Origin: Acholoe squamosa
Taxonomy: Eukaryota > Annelida > Polychaeta > Phyllodocida > Polynoidae
Length of the DNA stretch: 64,000 nt
Direction of reading: 5' to 3'
Assembly (NCBI GenBank): GCA_949317995.1
Contig: OX439039.1
Span: forward strand, 54,178,785 to 54,242,784
Shown here: one piece after another, positions 30,081 to 42,600 of the stretch
Layout of the letters: every line of letters starts with the position of its first letter
How positions within the stretch are numbered: the stretch's first letter is position 1
Position numbers and translations under genes: made by a program
The notes under the pieces: generated by a model
Database searches by the model: none
What the model saw: the letters and a program-made list of their open reading frames with translations, nothing else
What the model was told of the DNA's origin: nothing

Positions 30081-30491
30081 GAGTGGGTCTATCGGTCACT
30101 AAATTTTAATGAATCTGAATTCGTGTTAACGAATTAATTGACACTCGTTGAAAATGTTTAGAAATATCACGTGTAACTATCATTTTAAAGAAATAAAACG
30201 GTAAAATATACCTACTGAGACCTATTTAAGATTTTCTACATTAATACATGAAACACTTTTTAACAGGGATTACTACCATCAACTCCACCCACGTTGCTAT
30301 ATAACCTGTGGCATAACTAGGGCGTGACGTGAGGGGGTGAGGTAGTTGTAAAAGGAGTGTTCATGATCAATATAGGTAGACACATTATTCTGTGATCAAT
30401 CTCCCCTCGGCCGAGTGACCATATACATGATCCAAACATATGGCCCTATGTGACTGTTGTACTCCTTGTTATAGAAACACACCATAGAGAT

Positions 30492-30625
<134 letters not shown>

Positions 30626-30649
30626 AAAGGGGAGTATCAACCTGTACTT

Positions 30650-30832
30650 GGACTTCCCTAGCCCACTTAAACGGGTCTATATCTCCTCTTTCCTCTCCCC
30701 TCAGGTGTGTGAGGTGCAAATATGTGTGGGGACCAACACATTCCTCTGTGAGATTGTGTAATGTAGTTCTCGTCATGAATATGACCTTAGCTCTCGCAAT
30801 GGCGCTAAACATCCATTACTCACTCACTCTCA
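30650..30832 (+). repeat. Dispersed repeat A, copy
   Basis: From GGACTTCCCTAGCCCACTT through CCATGAATATGACC to CACTCACTCTC; a few per cent diverged from 13846-14031. Confidence 0.75.
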
Positions 30833-33461
30833 AACTCTACTGTTTCTATGCCAACTGTCGATGCAACATATCTGCTGAATTTCGAATTTGATCAAATGTG
30901 AATTCTACATATGAATTGCAATCGTAATTGCTAAATAGATATTCGTGTTGAAGCAGACACTAGAAAAGATTATACAGATTTTCGGTTTGAAAATATTCGT
31001 CTATTATTAATCAATACATCAGGTGTATGCCTACAGGTCATAGATGAATGGGTCTTAACGTCTGAATTACTGCAGGTAGTACATAAGTTACCCGCGGCGA
31101 CAACCACCGCCCCGCGGGGTCGGTTCCACAGTTGGTACCCAAACTGAAGCTCAATGCCCCCCCCCCCCCCCCGGGATAAGTTACTTATCACCTCTAACAC
31201 GTGATAGCTAAAACATGGAGTAGAACATGCAGTCACATGGGTTTAGCCATTAAGATCTCATCCCACACCCCTGTAGAATTATGTTCTGTATCCCACAGCA
31301 AGAAACAATACCTAAAATGCTCATAAACCCCTTAGCTGATGTAAGAGATTTTCCTCTCAAATAGAAAAGGGAAGTTTTAGAAAATGTGACAAGAAATGGC
31401 CCAATGTACAATATATCAACGCCCTCTACTGAACTTTACTTAAGAAACAATGACATATTCCACACATTTCTGAATCTTACACTAAATGTATAGTTCTAAA
31501 GAAATACACAGATCGCCTCCTGTGTTACAAACTATAGGTATACTTTAATATAGAGGAAAAACAGACAAGATTATCACATGCCACCAACAAGTTCCAGGTG
31601 ATATTTATTTTCGGTAACAAAACAGGAAGAAGCCATAAGTCGCTTCAAACTAAAATTCCAGCCCATTCAAACAGATAGAAAAACACTCTAGTCTTTAAAA
31701 TACCTTGCAACATTACCTGCATTCTCTGCATTCCGGAACCCCGGCCAGATATACTTGCCAAGGTGCTCGACTTGAGCCGAGTGCAAAAACGCCATTTGAA
31801 GTTGACAAGACGGAACGGGAATTCAAATGCCGCAAAGAATGTTGGGACACCTCGTGTGCCTTATCGACTCCAGCCGGTGAGGGGCGAGTGTTTTAGCAAT
31901 GAGGAAAATACAGAAGGGAGTATTAGGATGGTGGGATGTGGGGGGGGGGTGATCTGGATGTGATCCAGTTGAGCCTTGAAGGGATGGTTTTGGCATTTCC
32001 ACAAGATATGTATCTGAATATCAACTATAAAGTTGTAAATCTGTTATCGCATTTGTCAGTAAGTGAGACACCAATAATAATTCAATGATACCTGAGGAAA
32101 CGAAGGATTTATAAGAAGAAGCTCTCATTTTGTTATTCATAAGTGGACACTTGTTGTGAAATCTTAGTGTCAATGCGCTCACTTCATGGGAACGTTTGAA
32201 ATCTAGTATCTGCTAGGACTGGAGGGGGTTTCCAAAGAGCTGGATGTCAAAGTGCTGAGTGATTCCAAACTAAGTACCCACTTAGCAGGAAGTCGCTTCC
32301 TTCATTACTTTGATCTCAGTATAGGTACATGGCTGTAGCTTATAGCACATGACAAACTGACCTCTAACCTTAGTGGTGCATACATATTAACGGGAATTTT
32401 GACAACACAGATTGACTCTTAGAGAAGTGACCACCTTTTCAGTCTACGGTGGAGAGAGTCTTTTGAGGGGCGAAAGGAGAGCATGGGTGTACGAAGTAAG
32501 GTACCTGCCATGAAAAGCCACATTCAACTTTTAGGAAACAGCCTCCGGGTCCTTTCGTGTACAGATTAGTACATGTATGTATATATACACTTGGCAAAAA
32601 TAATGTTTGAGGGTGTTTGAAAGGTTAATGCATGAAAAAGTTTGTAAAAGTGGTTTCTCTCATGCTAAAGGCGAAAAAAACTAAAGGCTACTCAGTGGAG
32701 AAAACCATCGTTGAGCCAATATCTACAATGTTGCTAGTGATTAGCTAAGGTTTTCTCAAAACCCTATAAGCTAAGATCCTGATGAAGGTCACTCAAGTGT
32801 CTGAAACCCTCTACATTGTATAAATACAAATAACCACTGGGTACCTACCATGATAAAAACCATGTTTGATTTGAATCGAACCAGTCTTGTTTTATATGAC
32901 ATTCGATAATCTAAGAAGTGGCTAGTCTGCTTATCCATTCACCTTATATAGGTTGTTGCTGTTTGTTTTCTGGGTGTTTTTGTTGTTTTTGGGGGGTGTT
33001 TTTGTTGTTGTTTGCGTTGTTTGTTGTTTGTTTCCTTCTTTGTTTTTATGGTTTTTTTTGGTTTTTTTTTCTTGTGTTTTTTTGGGTTTCTTTAGGGGGG
33101 AGGTCTGTCATTCTATGGACATTTTGTTAGTCGTCTGCCCCATATACCTTAGTTTAATGTGAAATTATTATTGGCTAATTACATCTACATACGTTGATCT
33201 CTTCCAACAAAGCCAAATGCAAACAAGAAAAAAAGGCCCAAAAAAGCGTGACGTAATTTAAGGATCAGCCCATACTGGTCATGTACTAGTGGACTTAAGA
33301 TTCAGACTGAGTGAGTGGCAATTCAGCTAAAATACCAGTTCATCATTAGTGAGAGTTCCTAGGAATTTCTATGAGTATCACATCAATATTACATATATTT
33401 ATTTGATGGTTAGCCAATGGTCGATATCGGTTTCCCATTTGGCCAATATTAGCCCATAAGC
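30833..33461. other. Intergenic DNA without recognised genes
   Basis: Includes a C run at 31157-31172 and a GT/T-rich tract at about 32950-33110 that generates hydrophobic chance ORFs. No splice-supported exon. Confidence 0.4.
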
Positions 33462-33672
33462 CAGGGGCGGATCCAGTGCCCGTGCACGTGCCCCCCCCCC
33501 CAGCCACCACCCCCTCCCCCCAGACACCACCCCCCCTGAAAATGGGCCAAGCTATGACTCTTAACTATAGGAAATCGGGTCCTTGAACCCGGCTGTGACC
33601 CCCCCACCCCCACCCCCGACCCAATTTTCCTGCTGTGCCTCCCCTAGACCACCCCTTCTGGGTCCGCCCCTG
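33462..33672. mobile_element. hAT-like MITE, 5-bp duplication TAAGC
   Basis: Ends CAGGGGCGGATCCA and TGGGTCCGCCCCTG, with TAAGC at 33457-33461 and 33673-33677. C-rich interior. Third family here with CAGGGGCG-type ends and a 5-bp duplication. Confidence 0.75.
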
Positions 33673-35344
33673 TAAGCCACCCCTACCTCCCCCGTTATCA
33701 AATAATGAGCATTCCCTCCCAACAAGTTCCTACAGTCTGTTATTTCATAGAAGTGGACCAGATGGCGACACTGTGCTTCCCACATCCCCGCGTACCCATG
33801 ATCAGCTGTAGAGGGAGCTAGCGTCAGGCCTGTTCTTGGGACATTCCAAGCGTTCTTGTCTTGAAAGTACTTCCACATGGACAAGTATGTCATAAATAAC
33901 CACATAATTAGAAGAGCCTGACAGGACCACAGAACATGAACATGTCATGGTAATGCCTGTGCATCCCTGCCTGTTTCCTCCAGTTCTGTTACGGTACATC
34001 AAAGTCCTGTGGAGATAGAGGACCGTGGTCATGTAGTCACGTTCTGAGAAAAAGAGTCCCTTCCTACCCCCCCCCCCCCCCAGTACTGGAAGAGAAGGGT
34101 GCACCGGCCCCGGGGTTCCGGCGAGAAGCTATACATGTATAAAGGGAGGGCGGGGGAGAGGGAGAAAGGAAAAGCGTGTCAGACTCAGAGATACATAGGG
34201 GCCATCCATAAATGACGCCATGCCTAATTTCACCATTATAATAATTATGATATTTGACCCTACCCCTCTCGTCATTTATAGGCAATTTTGCAATACTGAG
34301 AGTATACAGAAATTGAATGCTATCATGCCGGGCCTACCCCCTCCCCTCCCCCTCCAGGGACAGACAGAAAGGGACAATTGCCAAGGCCAAAAAAAAAAGT
34401 GTTTCCAGTAACATGGTTAAAATGTATAGGGTCGGTAGGTCGGATTTTTTTTTTTTATTTTGTATAGAAAAATATGGGCAGACCCGTTGGATTCTATGAT
34501 TTTACAGTAGAAGTACGAAAAGTTATGAACTGTATACCAATAGATGAGGGCCTAGATGAGCTCCACAAAAAAAAAGATGAAAAACTAAAATTGTCAAAAA
34601 ATTCCAAAATAAAAAAAAATGTTTAGGGTTGGCCCTGTTTTCCTAGGGTCGGTCGGGTAACTTGAAGCAAACCTTTTTTTTAGGCCAAATGACTATGATA
34701 ATGAATAATTTTGTTAGTCCGGTTAGGTCTATTCCCCGGGACCTATTTCTTGTAAAATTTCCATTTGGGAAGGAAAAGAGAGAGAGATAGGATACGAATA
34801 CTAGAATTGCCATAGCCATCCTTCGGAGAGAACAGGGTTTACCGGTGGCATATGAAATGTTGCCATCTCATTTTAACTTATATTGGGGTAGGCCTAATTG
34901 GGGATGTAGAAGGATCTTTGTTGGGGGGCTCCATTTTTGTGTGGGCCCATAGGTAGGCCTATATGCCTATATATAGCCTTGAGGACTATTCAAATGTTTG
35001 AGGGAGTTTGTTTTTTTTGTTTGTTTTTTTAACATACATATTATCAAAGTGGGCACGTCCGCTAAAATGACCAATTTGAAGTTCAATGGAAACATGGCTA
35101 GAATCTAGTGTCCATTGTGTGCACTACAGCTGGTCTATAGTATTCATTGATAGCTCCAAATACCAGAAAAGAGGGTTTGTGGCGGGAAAAAGGACATTGC
35201 TTGACCAAAGTTGGAGTTTGCATGTTATTTCCACCAGATGGCAGCACTGCTCATGCGGGAGACCAGGAAAAGTCTCTGGTCAGTGACCCAGTGGCATTAC
35301 ACTTGTACCAAGTGCCATATTATAGCACTAGTGTGCACCAACAT
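33673..35344. other. Transposon-fragment-rich intergenic DNA
   Basis: Contains one terminus like that of the 37858-39023 element (reverse of GGGAATGCTCATTATT, near 33702-33720) and one end TAGGGGCCATCCATAAATGA at about 34196 resembling the 46903 MITE type. No genes recognised. Confidence 0.4.
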
Positions 35345-36178
35345 GACTTTGAGCTTGTCACTCTGAGAGTATATATTTCATCCTACATAGCTGCATCCTA
35401 TGATGGAAGAGTGAGCAGCATTTGCAGATCCATTTCCTCTTCTTGTGACTGAGCTATGGACATGGTGGGAGTTAACTATAGTCTAGGACCACTATGCCTT
35501 GTTGCTTCCTGCACAGTGGTGCGCTGAGGATTTATACCTCAGGGCACCAGAGTACAGGGGCATTTGGAACTACCTTCCCTCCCTGTGCTAGTCACACTCG
35601 AGGCGTTCGGGTAGCGGTTTTCTAACAATATGCAGTGCATTGTGGGATTCATATGAAGTGACCTCAAACGCTTACTACACCACCTCAGCTGGTTCCCTCC
35701 ACCCCTTTCCACCCAAGCCAGGTCTGGCTAGGTACCAGTCCCTAACTATGCTTGGGAGGGTAATAAGTTAACTCAGGGATCAACATTGACCCACATGGGG
35801 CAGACCAATATGGGATGGCCTTACAAACCAGCATTGATCCCTCGGCCATTCCCCGAACGCCTCGACTAACTTCAATCCTAACTATACTAGTACTTAGCAT
35901 CATATAAAATGACACTGGTTAACACCAGCATAATGCTGAACTTGACACTCTGCAAGCAGATATTTCAGACTGCACAAAATACAACCTATGCTTGAAGAGT
36001 GAGCAGTATTTCTAGTTCCATTTAATGTTCATGTGGCTGGAAGCAAGGCATGGTGGTAGTTATATATAGTCTACTCCCACTGTGCCTTGTTGCTTCCTCT
36101 ATGGTGGTGGCCTGAGTGTTTATACCTCAGGGAACCAGAGTACCTCCTACCCACCTTGTGGTAGTCAAACCAATCACC
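35345..36178 (+). repeat. Diverged direct duplication, two copies
   Basis: 35345-35597 and 35938-36178 share GAAGAGTGAGCAG, ATGCCTTGTTGCTTCCT / GTGCCTTGTTGCTTCCT and TTTATACCTCAGGG in the same order. Spacing about 590 bp. Old duplication; no ORF retained in both. Confidence 0.65.
35598..35875. mobile_element. MITE with TCGAGGCGTTCGGG ends
   Basis: The 14-bp end TCGAGGCGTTCGGG at 35598-35611 is exactly inverted at 35862-35875. The 278-bp element interrupts the end of the first copy of the duplicated segment, so it inserted after the duplication. Confidence 0.65.
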
Positions 36179-37857
36179 CATAACCTAGGTGTACATTCAC
36201 GGGGAAAGTCATTTAATTAGGAATGGGTGGGGGTGAGGTCAAGATATTAACACTTAGCAACATGATGTTACTGCCTTCTGTTTTAAAAATCTATCATGGG
36301 AGGGTACATCTGGGTTCAAAGGTTAAAAATACCCCTTACTAGCAGTGCTATTGTAATCAATGAGTTGGCAGAAATAAGATGACATTCAGGAAAACTTGGT
36401 AGCAAAGCAATGCTGAGGTCCTAATTGTCAGGCTGTGACACCCTCATGCATTGGGCCTAGTGAGAAAATATTATATATATAAAAACAAAAGGATGGATTG
36501 ATTATAGAAATTCACACTCATCATGCCTACCCCAAACATCTTAAGATGGACAGATAGAAAGACACATATACATGTAAGGGCCAGGAGATAAGCCATTACC
36601 CTTGGTTAGAGGGGATAGAACTGACACTCTTGATACAAAGGAGGGGAGAGGAAAAATATCAGATCTGATCCAAATCTGAAAACTTTGTCCCCCATTTTGA
36701 AAAATAACCACTCCCTGGGGTACCAACAACTGCCCTCACCTGTCCTTTGTCCCCTGAACATCAGCAAGGTTTGCTGTGCCAAATGTTTCAACTGGATTAT
36801 ATCTCATCTGTCTGATTTGTTACAGTGAAAATATCATACAGGTGATCTTCCTTTGGTACTGTAGGTTTTATCATATCCTCTCAATAGTGCATATTAGATG
36901 TGTCCCCAAACAGCATATTTCCCTTCCTGATGTTAAGGGGGGGGGGGGTACATCTACTTTTGTTCAGATACTATCTCAAACTATGCATCTAGATCCAAAA
37001 ACAGGAAATGATAAAACATGTGGGTGTTACATGAGGAAACTTTAAGCCAGAGCCCAGTAGGCTAGAGATAAATGAAGTGAATTGATTTGACATAAGGGCA
37101 CAAACCTCATCTTACCTTCAATATGAAATGCTGTGATTCTAGAGGAATGTCCCCATGAACCCAAATATATGTTGCTGTATCAAATTGTCTTCTGTGAAGT
37201 TTCCCGTCAAGAGTCCACACAACCTCCCTGGGTTTATTACCTTACAGTCCAAAAAGTAAACCTCATTTCATAAAAATGCCCTCTATACTTTAACATTCAG
37301 CACCCCATAACTCCAATACCTGCACAGAGTGGTGTGCACAGTTTGCAGGTTCTAGTGCCTGACCTGTTAATTATAGCTTGATGTGTGTGTATGTGAGTAA
37401 CAGCCCTGTGCACTGGTGTTATATAAGCTGTTTACAGTCATCAGAGGGCCTGATGTTATCCGGAATAAAAACTAGGATAGGAATAAATCAACCTATAAGT
37501 TTTCAGCTAGTTTTCCATAGAAAAACTTCAAATTAAGTTTTGATATTTTAACAACTTGTTCTGGGCACTAGATACATCACATCCATCAGCAAAATAGGAA
37601 ATCGTTCACACATTAGCGGACTTGCCCACTTTAAGAGACCTTGTGAGTCTTGGATGAAGGGGAGGGAGCAGCGACCCCCCCCCCCACCCAGGGGACCCCT
37701 CCCCTCCATTCCCTGAGGCTTCGCCAGTAGACCGTAGGCCTACTACAATCTACAGGCTGTCTAGTACAATAGTAGTAGAGTAGCTTAGGCTAATGAAGTG
37801 GTGCCAGAGAGTGGTGCGCCCAGGTCAGTTGCCCTGTCAGAAAAGGCCCTTGTCTAA
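36179..37857. other. Intergenic DNA without recognised genes
   Basis: Small ORFs at 36541-37045 have no support. Poly-G and poly-C runs at 36939-36948 and 37677-37686. Confidence 0.4.
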
Positions 37858-39023
37858 GGGAGCATTCATTATTTATGGCAGGGGGGGAACGACAATCTGT
37901 CAGAATGAATATGTCAGAAAAAACTGACCCCCCCCCCTTTGGAATGGGTTGAAAAAATTTTTTTTGAACCATTTCAGTTATGTGTCATCTTTTGAGCAGT
38001 CATATTGTGAATACACTGCTGTTGATTGATTTACTTCTACTAATATATCAATTTGAAGGCTAGCATGGATAAGACATACCCGCGTTAGCAGGTCACGTGA
38101 CTACCCCTTGACCAATCAGAGCGTCACATTTTTTTAGCTGGTTCCCGTGAATTTGTGAACGATCTTTGAGCAGGTACCCATATTGTTTTTTCCCATGCTA
38201 GCCCCCCTTTAAGGGGCGGCTAGCATGGGCTACTACTGATGCAGCTAAAATAGGTATGTCTTAGTGAAATATTCCATGTGACCTACTCCCGACCAATGGA
38301 AGAATTGTTCTGATTGAGGGACTTGGTTCTGGTTTCTTTTTCAAAATTTTTGTATACGGTACAGAAATAAACTTTTGTAGCTTGTCTTTCTCTTTAGATT
38401 TCATTGTAATCTCAGTTTTTATATCAATTTGAAGGGTGTTATAGATATAATTCTTGTCAGGGTTGATTTCATTAATGGGTGAAAACAAGAGTTAAATCTG
38501 GAAATTCTGATTGTGAGTTGCGGTGATTTTAGCATGTAACCTTTTTTACTACTGAGAACTTTGTTGGTGCCCTGTTCACTCTCGTGAGGTGTATGGTGTA
38601 GCACCACAAAGTGCTGTTTGTGGTGTACCATACCCTTTCAAGCACCCCTTTAAGGAAAGTATTTATTTTCATGATGACATCTTTTGAAACAATCAGCAGA
38701 GCAAGCAAAAGAACAAGGAACATTGTGTCACAAATTGGGCCAAATACTTCAGTCTCAAGAGCTGAACAGTGTTACACCCCAGGGAAAACTGTATACCGGT
38801 ACATATACCATAGTGGTAGTGACTGGCCTCATCCATGTTTTAAAGGGGGCTTATCATGTCAAATTTTAATATGGGTACCTGCCAAAAGATCTTTCACAAA
38901 TCTAAGAATAGGTTGAAAAAAAAATGACCCCCTCTCTGAATACCTCCAAAAAAAGTGCCCCCCCCTTTCATTTGCTCACCCCCCCCCCCCCCTGCCATAA
39001 ATACAGGGATAATGAACGCTCCC
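37858..39023. mobile_element. 1.17-kb nonautonomous DNA transposon
   Basis: GGGAGCATTCATTATTTATG at the left and, inverted at the right, GGGAGCGTTCATTATC then ATTTATGGCAGG. TAA and TAC lie outside the ends. A one-end relic occurs near 33702. Inside is a further mirrored pair around GGCTAGCATGG at 38057-38230. No transposase ORF. The superfamily may be PIF/Harbinger-like. Confidence 0.6.
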
Positions 39024-39239
39024 TACGGTGGTTTTCCTGAGAAAGGCATGTCCAATTAGGAATTGCATACCTAAGGAGAGTCACTCGGAGTATCACAAAT
39101 ATCTGATACGTACAGGCTTACGTCCCTGTCCGGGGACGGGCCGGGGGACGGGGCAACTTTGGCGGCAACTTTTCCCTGCTTTTCCCTGGGGAAAAGTGTC
39201 ATTTTTATGTACTACATATTTCTCCATTTTCTACATATA

Positions 39240-39290
39240 TGGCCCTTTTTGATTGGTCGATTGGGTTTTCCTAATTACTTCCGGTTCTAA
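39240..39290 (+). promoter_or_regulatory. Candidate promoter of the MARCH gene
   Basis: Two ATTGG (inverted CCAAT) boxes 5 bp apart, at about 39253 and 39263, and an ETS-type ACTTCCGGTT at about 39278, about 300 bp before the initiator ATG. Confidence 0.35.
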
Positions 39291-39589
39291 GGAGGGAAAT
39301 TCTAAACTTGGTGTTTGATGTTGGGAAGGAAGGTTCAATACAAGTAGTGCTTCATATATCTGTCTACTCGGGAGACTTGGATACGAATAACTATGAAATT
39401 GCGGAGACGGCTAGAAATTAATATATGTAAATGAAGTTCGGATCCGAGGCAGGACCCAAGCGTCATCATCGCCAGACCTAGCCAGACCCAAGGCAAGGAA
39501 CGCACTAAATAACATTCATTTCAGTGACAGTCACAGAACACAAGAGGATCAAGACCGTCTAGATCTACTTACCAAAAGCACAATTGATC

Positions 39590-39610
39590 ATGGATTCCAG
39601 TGGTTCAAGT
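39590..39610 (+). CDS. MARCH-like gene, exon 1
   Basis: Seven codons, MDSSGSS, then AGT|GTGAGT. Context ATCATGG is a good initiator. Upstream noncoding exons are possible. Confidence 0.75.
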
Positions 39611-42600
39611 GTGAGTTTTCTTGATAATGCGACCATTGCATTTTCTTCATCACTTGAAATATTTTGACCGGGCTCATGCTTAAGCATAGTGATCATTTTT
39701 AACTACTTGGTCAAGTTGGTGGGGGGGGGGGGGGCTGGTGGGTTTGAATATTTGATGGGGGGGGGGTCAGAATTCCTCGACCTGTTTGGCCAAAGTTTGA
39801 GTCAAATTATATAGGCAATGTACTAGAAAAAGTAACCTTTTTGCTACTTTCTTTTCGAATATTGGGATTAGAGAATAGACATAGTGGATCAAGTATGTGA
39901 TGCAAAATTTTAATATCTTTCAGAATGTGTAACTCATTTTGCTGTCTGATGTCTAGATCTTTTCTGATAAGGCTTTTAACACCTTTTCCTAGTACATTTC
40001 CTATTTAATTTAACCCTTCATGAGGATACTTATCAGTAGGCAGATAAGACTGATAAGGGCCGCACTGGTTGCTATGACGTCACTGTTGCTCCCAAGAATA
40101 TAAATAGATCTAGTAGACTAATGGGTCTAGAACTCTAAAATCGACAGGGTGATATGGTCATCGACATGTTACATGGAACTTTATGATGCTAAGAAAAGGC
40201 CAAATCACTTGCCACTAAAATATCATTCTAGATCTAATTTCCCATTTCCATGACTATGGTTAAGCACATGTTGATAAGAAAAGGCCATGCCCCATGTCAC
40301 CCTGTTGAACCAACCTCATACACACACCCCTAAAATAATTGGTCTAGATCTAGACCCTTATAATCAACAGGGCAACATGACCTTTCCTTAGAATAGACAT
40401 GTAACATGGACCTAGGCTAGTGACAAGGACATGGAAAATGTGAAAGCTAGTGACATGTGGCAAAGCTTTTTCTTAAAATTGGCAAGGGAAAATATAAATT
40501 TAGTGACATCACAGACTTGAATACAGGTCCGTGTTGTAGTGACATGGTCATTTCTTCTTTTTGGCAGATGACTTAGCCCATGGGGGATCGCCGAGGAGCC
40601 CCATCGCGGGCCCCAAAGTATGGGTCTTGATGATTAGAATCGACATGGTGATTTTCAAAATTGATGTGTGACGTGACAATTATTTACATGAACGGGCATG
40701 ACATGGGAAAATCTAAAATTTGACATTGGACATGACATGTTCTTAAAACTGACATGGGGCATATGGGGAATGGGGATCTTAGTGACATGGAAATGTGACA
40801 CTGCGGCCCCCATCCAGGACCCCTAAATTCGACAGAATTACCGTAAATCCCCGGTCATAAGCCGGATTCTTTTTTTCTATTTTGGGCCCAAACCGGCTTC
40901 TAAATTTTCCCCAAAGTCCCCCCCGGCTTATGACCGGGTTATTTTTACTATAGAATAAAGAGAAAATGGTAAAAATTTGACCCAAAAACCGGCTTTTATT
41001 TTTTTCCTGAACTCAACCCCCGGCTTATGACTGGGGCCGGCTTGTGACCGGGGATTTACGGTATATGCCCTTCTCTTTAAAATTAGATATGGGACTTGTA
41101 GCTGGTGAAAAGTTGAAAAAAAAAGATGAAAATGATGAAATGTGGCATGGTATTTAATCTCTGAAAATCGAAGGACGACATGGGGCCCCACGGTTTCTAT
41201 GAAAACACTTAACCCCTCCCAAAATCTATTCTTCTCTCTATCTCATTCATAGGATACAATTGATTTGAGTTCGGAAGAGGCTCATTTGGCAGGCAAACCA
41301 CGTGCACCTCTGGCCACTCCTGAACAGTCCCTGTCTGAGCAGACCAAAAGAGCCTTCCAGATACCTCCTCAAGAACCCAACCTGGATGACACCGACTCTA
41401 GCCTACACGAAGCATTGACCAGCACTCTTATGAATAACACCAACAGCCCATCAGTAGTCACTAGTACACCCAGGAAGGATAGGACATCTCCTGTATTTTC
41501 TGACATCCTTCTAAACAGTCCGGTTGACCAGAGGGTGCTAAGGACGCATGGAACTTGTGAATATGGGAATACTGAAGTGTGGACACGACGGCAGATGCAG
41601 GCCGTAACGTCTACGTCATCACTGCCGTCACACATGTCACCCCCCACGTCACAATTACAGCATGCACATTGTCCTCTGCTCCAGCAGCAGAACGGATGTG
41701 TCAGTGGAAACGCAAGGTATTTTTTTCAGTGGAATTAATTTCTGATTTTGATAGTATAATTATGATAAAAGTGCGAGAATCATTATCATTAGGCCACACC
41801 AAATTAAAAAGTTGGTCTATGGATTTCCCGCACCTTATTTTCTAAACTGCAAATTTTATTTTTATTTGAAAAATAACTTGTCTTTGGATCCCGCCCGCAT
41901 CATTTTCTGGCAAATTTGATTTTTTTTTTTTTTTTGAGAAAAAGAATTTGAAGGGTCAACCAAAGAAGTTACAGAAACAGCAGACCACTCATTGAATAGG
42001 GAAAAATTTACAGATGTGGATTCCAGTATTTTTGGTGTGCTTAGAAGAAGCTGAAATAGACATCTGAGCAAAAAAAAAAAAAAAAAAAAGAATCGCCCTC
42101 TCCACATTTTAAGTATGCAAAGTCCATAGACAAATAACTTCTCCTAGAAAAATAAAATAAAAATTTCGCCCTCCCGCCCCATTTTCTAAAAGAGAAAATC
42201 CATAGACCAATTTTTTAATTTGGTGTGGCCTTAGTAGTCACCTTCACTCCTGAGACAATAAGCTTTCATCTGATAGCATTCAGTGATAATTAGACACATT
42301 TAACATTTAATTTTGCACATGCGACTCGCAACTGGTCTCTAGTGGTTGTAAGAAGAACAAACAGTTATGTGCTATTAGAACTTGAGCATTCACAAAAATA
42401 TAAAGAATCATCACCAATAAACTAAAATAAGGTGACACATGTATAGATACATGTGTCAAAAATCACCTGTAGACAGTGTTTCTTTCGCATAAGATCTAAT
42501 GCGAAAGAAACACTGTCTACAGATGATTTTTTTCGAATTTCTACTTGGTTTGAGATAAATTGATTGTGTCTGTACATTTGCAGTGTGTTGAGCTCCAACA

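Noticed and set aside
32918-33162. Overlapping hydrophobic 70-codon ORFs
   Set aside because: Produced by a GT/T-rich tract; Phe/Leu/Val only.
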